7,765 bases of DNA from Gemmatimonadales bacterium (lineage in GTDB: Bacteria > Gemmatimonadota > Gemmatimonadetes > Palauibacterales > Palauibacteraceae), in assembly GCA_030636765.1 (NCBI GenBank), contig DAOVWI010000100.1, positions 1 to 7,765 of the forward strand, read 5' to 3'. Positions within the stretch are counted from its first letter, which is position 1; each line of letters begins with the position of its first letter. The position numbers and the translations under genes were made by a program. Below, one piece after another: positions 6,304-7,765 of this stretch. Below the pieces are notes generated by a model. It was not told the DNA's origin. It searched no databases and saw only the letters and a list, made by a program, of their open reading frames with translations.

Positions 6304-6306
6304 TAA

Positions 6307-7765
6307 ATGACGGACGACCCAAGGAGGGCTTCGGCGGAGACGCCGAAGGGCATGGACATCCTTCACGACCCCATTCTCAACAAGGGCACGGCCTTTACCG
6401 AAGAGGAGCGCGATGCGCTCGAGATCCGCGGCCTGCTCCCCCCTCGCGTCTCGAACATCGAGAAGCAGGTGGGGCGCGTGCTGGGGAACTACCGCCGCAA
6501 ACCATCCGACCTGGAGCGGTACATCTTTCTGATCGCGCTGGAAGATCGGAACGAGACGCTGTTCTACCGGCTCCTCGTAGACCACATCGAGGAGCTGATG
6601 CCGATCGTCTACACGCCCACGGTCGGGGCGGCGTGCAAGATGTTCGGCCACATCTACCGCCGGCCGCGCGGCCTCTACATATCGGCCAGAGACCGGGGGC
6701 GCGTGCTGGAGGTCATGGCGAATTGGCCGTACGACGCGGAGATCATCGTCGTCACGGACGGTGAACGGATCCTCGGCCTCGGCGACCTCGGGGCGAACGG
6801 AATGGGGATTCCGATCGGCAAGCTGTCGCTCTACTCTGCCTGCGCCGGCATCCACCCGGCCGGGAGCCTGCCGATCATGCTCGACGTCGGCACGGAGAAT
6901 GAGGAGCTGCTGAACGATCCTCTGTACCTCGGTATTCGTCAGCGGCGGCTGCGCGGAACGGAGTATGACGAGTTCGTGGAGGAGTTCGTCCAAGCGGTCG
7001 ATGCTCGCTTCCCCTCGGTGCTCCTGCAGTTCGAGGACTTTGCCACGCGGAACGCTTTCGGACTGCTCGAGCGCTACAGGAACCGCATCTGCGCGTTCAA
7101 CGACGACATCCAGGGCACGGCCGCCGTGGTGCTGGCCGGGTTGCTCTCCGCCGGACGCATCACGGGCCGGAGTCTGGCAGAAGAGAAGCTCCTCTTCCTC
7201 GGGGCCGGCGCGGCCGCGACCGGGATCGGGGAGCTCGTCGTTTCGGCGTTGGCGCGAAGGGGCGTCCCGGATGCGGAGGCACGGGGGCGCTGCTGGTTCG
7301 TGGATTCGAAGGGGCTCGTCGTGCAGGAGCGCGAGGACCTGGCGCCGCACAAGCGGCCGTTCGCGCATGAGCACCCGTTCCTGAGGGATCTGGGAAGCGC
7401 CATCGAGGCGCTGCACCCGACCGCACTCATCGGCGTCTCGGGCCAGGCCGGCGCGTTCACCGAGCCGATCGTGCGCTCGATGGCCAAGTTGAACGAGCGT
7501 CCCCTGATCTTCGCGCTCTCCAACCCGACGGCGAACTCCGAGTGCACGGCCGAGCAGGCGTACGGGTGGACCGAGGGGCGGGCCGTGTTCGCCAGCGGAA
7601 GCCCGTTCGATCGAGTCGAGCTCAACGGGCAAACGCATGTGCCCGGGCAGGCCAACAACGCCTATGTCTTCCCGGGGATCGGGCTCGGCGTCATCTGCGC
7701 GCGGGCGAGCCGGGTCACCGACGCGATGTTCTACGTCGCAGCCGAGGCCCTCGCGTCGTGTCTGG
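6307..7765 (+). CDS. Malic enzyme (oxidative decarboxylating malate dehydrogenase), 3' end outside window
   Basis: 486 residues are visible and the frame is open at the window end; homologues are about 540-580 residues, so roughly the last tenth is missing. It converts L-malate to pyruvate and CO2 with reduction of NAD(P). This is the large (eukaryote/SfcA-like) form: KGTAFTEEER and RGLLPP near the N terminus, VYTPTVG (101-107) with catalytic Tyr102, GLGDLGANGMGIPIGKL with Lys172 as general base, and LDVGTENEELL. Metal ligands are E243 and D244 in QFEDFA and D267 in FNDDIQGTA. FLGAGAAATGIG (297-308) is the dinucleotide loop, followed by ALSNPT and FASGSPFD. After the second Rossmann strand it reads VDSKGL (332-337) and HKRPFAHEH (348-356), closer to animal and plant NADP enzymes than to NAD-specific SfcA; K349 aligns with the Lys that favours NADP. 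It sits 44 bases after the permease and probably shares its transcript. The family is certain; cofactor preference is inferred. Confidence 0.95.
   Translation, partial: MTDDPRRASAETPKGMDILHDPILNKGTAFTEEERDALEIRGLLPPRVSNIEKQVGRVLGNYRRKPSDLERYIFLIALEDRNETLFYRLLVDHIEELMPIVYTPTVGAACKMFGHIYRRPRGLYISARDRGRVLEVMANWPYDAEIIVVTDGERILGLGDLGANGMGIPIGKLSLYSACAGIHPAGSLPIMLDVGTENEELLNDPLYLGIRQRRLRGTEYDEFVEEFVQAVDARFPSVLLQFEDFATRNAFGLLERYRNRICAFNDDIQGTAAVVLAGLLSAGRITGRSLAEEKLLFLGAGAAATGIGELVVSALARRGVPDAEARGRCWFVDSKGLVVQEREDLAPHKRPFAHEHPFLRDLGSAIEALHPTALIGVSGQAGAFTEPIVRSMAKLNERPLIFALSNPTANSECTAEQAYGWTEGRAVFASGSPFDRVELNGQTHVPGQANNAYVFPGIGLGVICARASRVTDAMFYVAAEALASCL

Noticed and set aside
6276..6306. Intrinsic terminator between permease and malic enzyme.
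   Set aside because: The stem is short and is followed by a purine-rich ribosome binding site, not a T-run.
5998..7638. Long open frame on the minus strand (546 codons) covering the malic enzyme gene and the end of the permease gene.
   Set aside because: It is antisense to two convincing conserved genes, is rich in Arg/His/Asp as expected from the complement of GC-rich codons, shows no recognisable domain and spans a gene junction.

Overview
This is a GC-rich window in which nearly every base is coding. It holds six genes, two of them cut by the window edges. The mix fits a GC-rich, free-living Gram-negative bacterium: an SxxxH-type TonB energy transducer implies an outer membrane, and the rest is a sensor kinase, a secreted or anchored isoaspartyl methyltransferase, a membrane-embedded spermidine-synthase-like protein, a purine permease and a eukaryote-like malic enzyme. 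Gemmatimonadota or a similar phylum is my best guess, but it rests on general resemblance, not on a marker gene. I see no mobile element, CRISPR array, tRNA or rRNA.

Layout: (1) Bases 1-897, plus strand: the C-terminal part of a histidine kinase, with a repetitive Pro/Ala-rich tail after the ATPase domain. (2) Bases 904-1620, minus strand: a TonB-type protein that converges on the kinase, with a 6-base gap; an imperfect hairpin includes both stop codons. (3) Bases 1621-1728: the one real regulatory region, a divergent intergenic stretch with an AT-rich island whose perfect inverted repeat carries a -10-like hexamer on each strand. (4) Bases 1729-4949, plus strand: a pcm-type methyltransferase with a hydrophobic leader, overlapping by 4 bases (GTGA) an 823-residue protein with membrane segments on both sides of a spermidine-synthase-like Rossmann domain. 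(5) Bases 4973-6262: an AzgA-type NCS2 purine permease, 23 bases downstream. (6) Bases 6307-7765: a malic enzyme, 44 bases further on and cut by the window end.

The four rightward genes are close enough to be one transcript. Only the first two look tightly coupled: they share a start/stop overlap, both belong to the AdoMet-binding fold superfamily, and both appear membrane-associated. Permease and malic enzyme have their own strong ribosome binding sites and ordinary metabolic roles. The most interesting item is the coupled methyltransferase and spermidine-synthase-like pair. The latter has lost residues that canonical aminopropyltransferases use, so its true reaction is open. The malic enzyme also carries residues associated with NADP rather than NAD preference.
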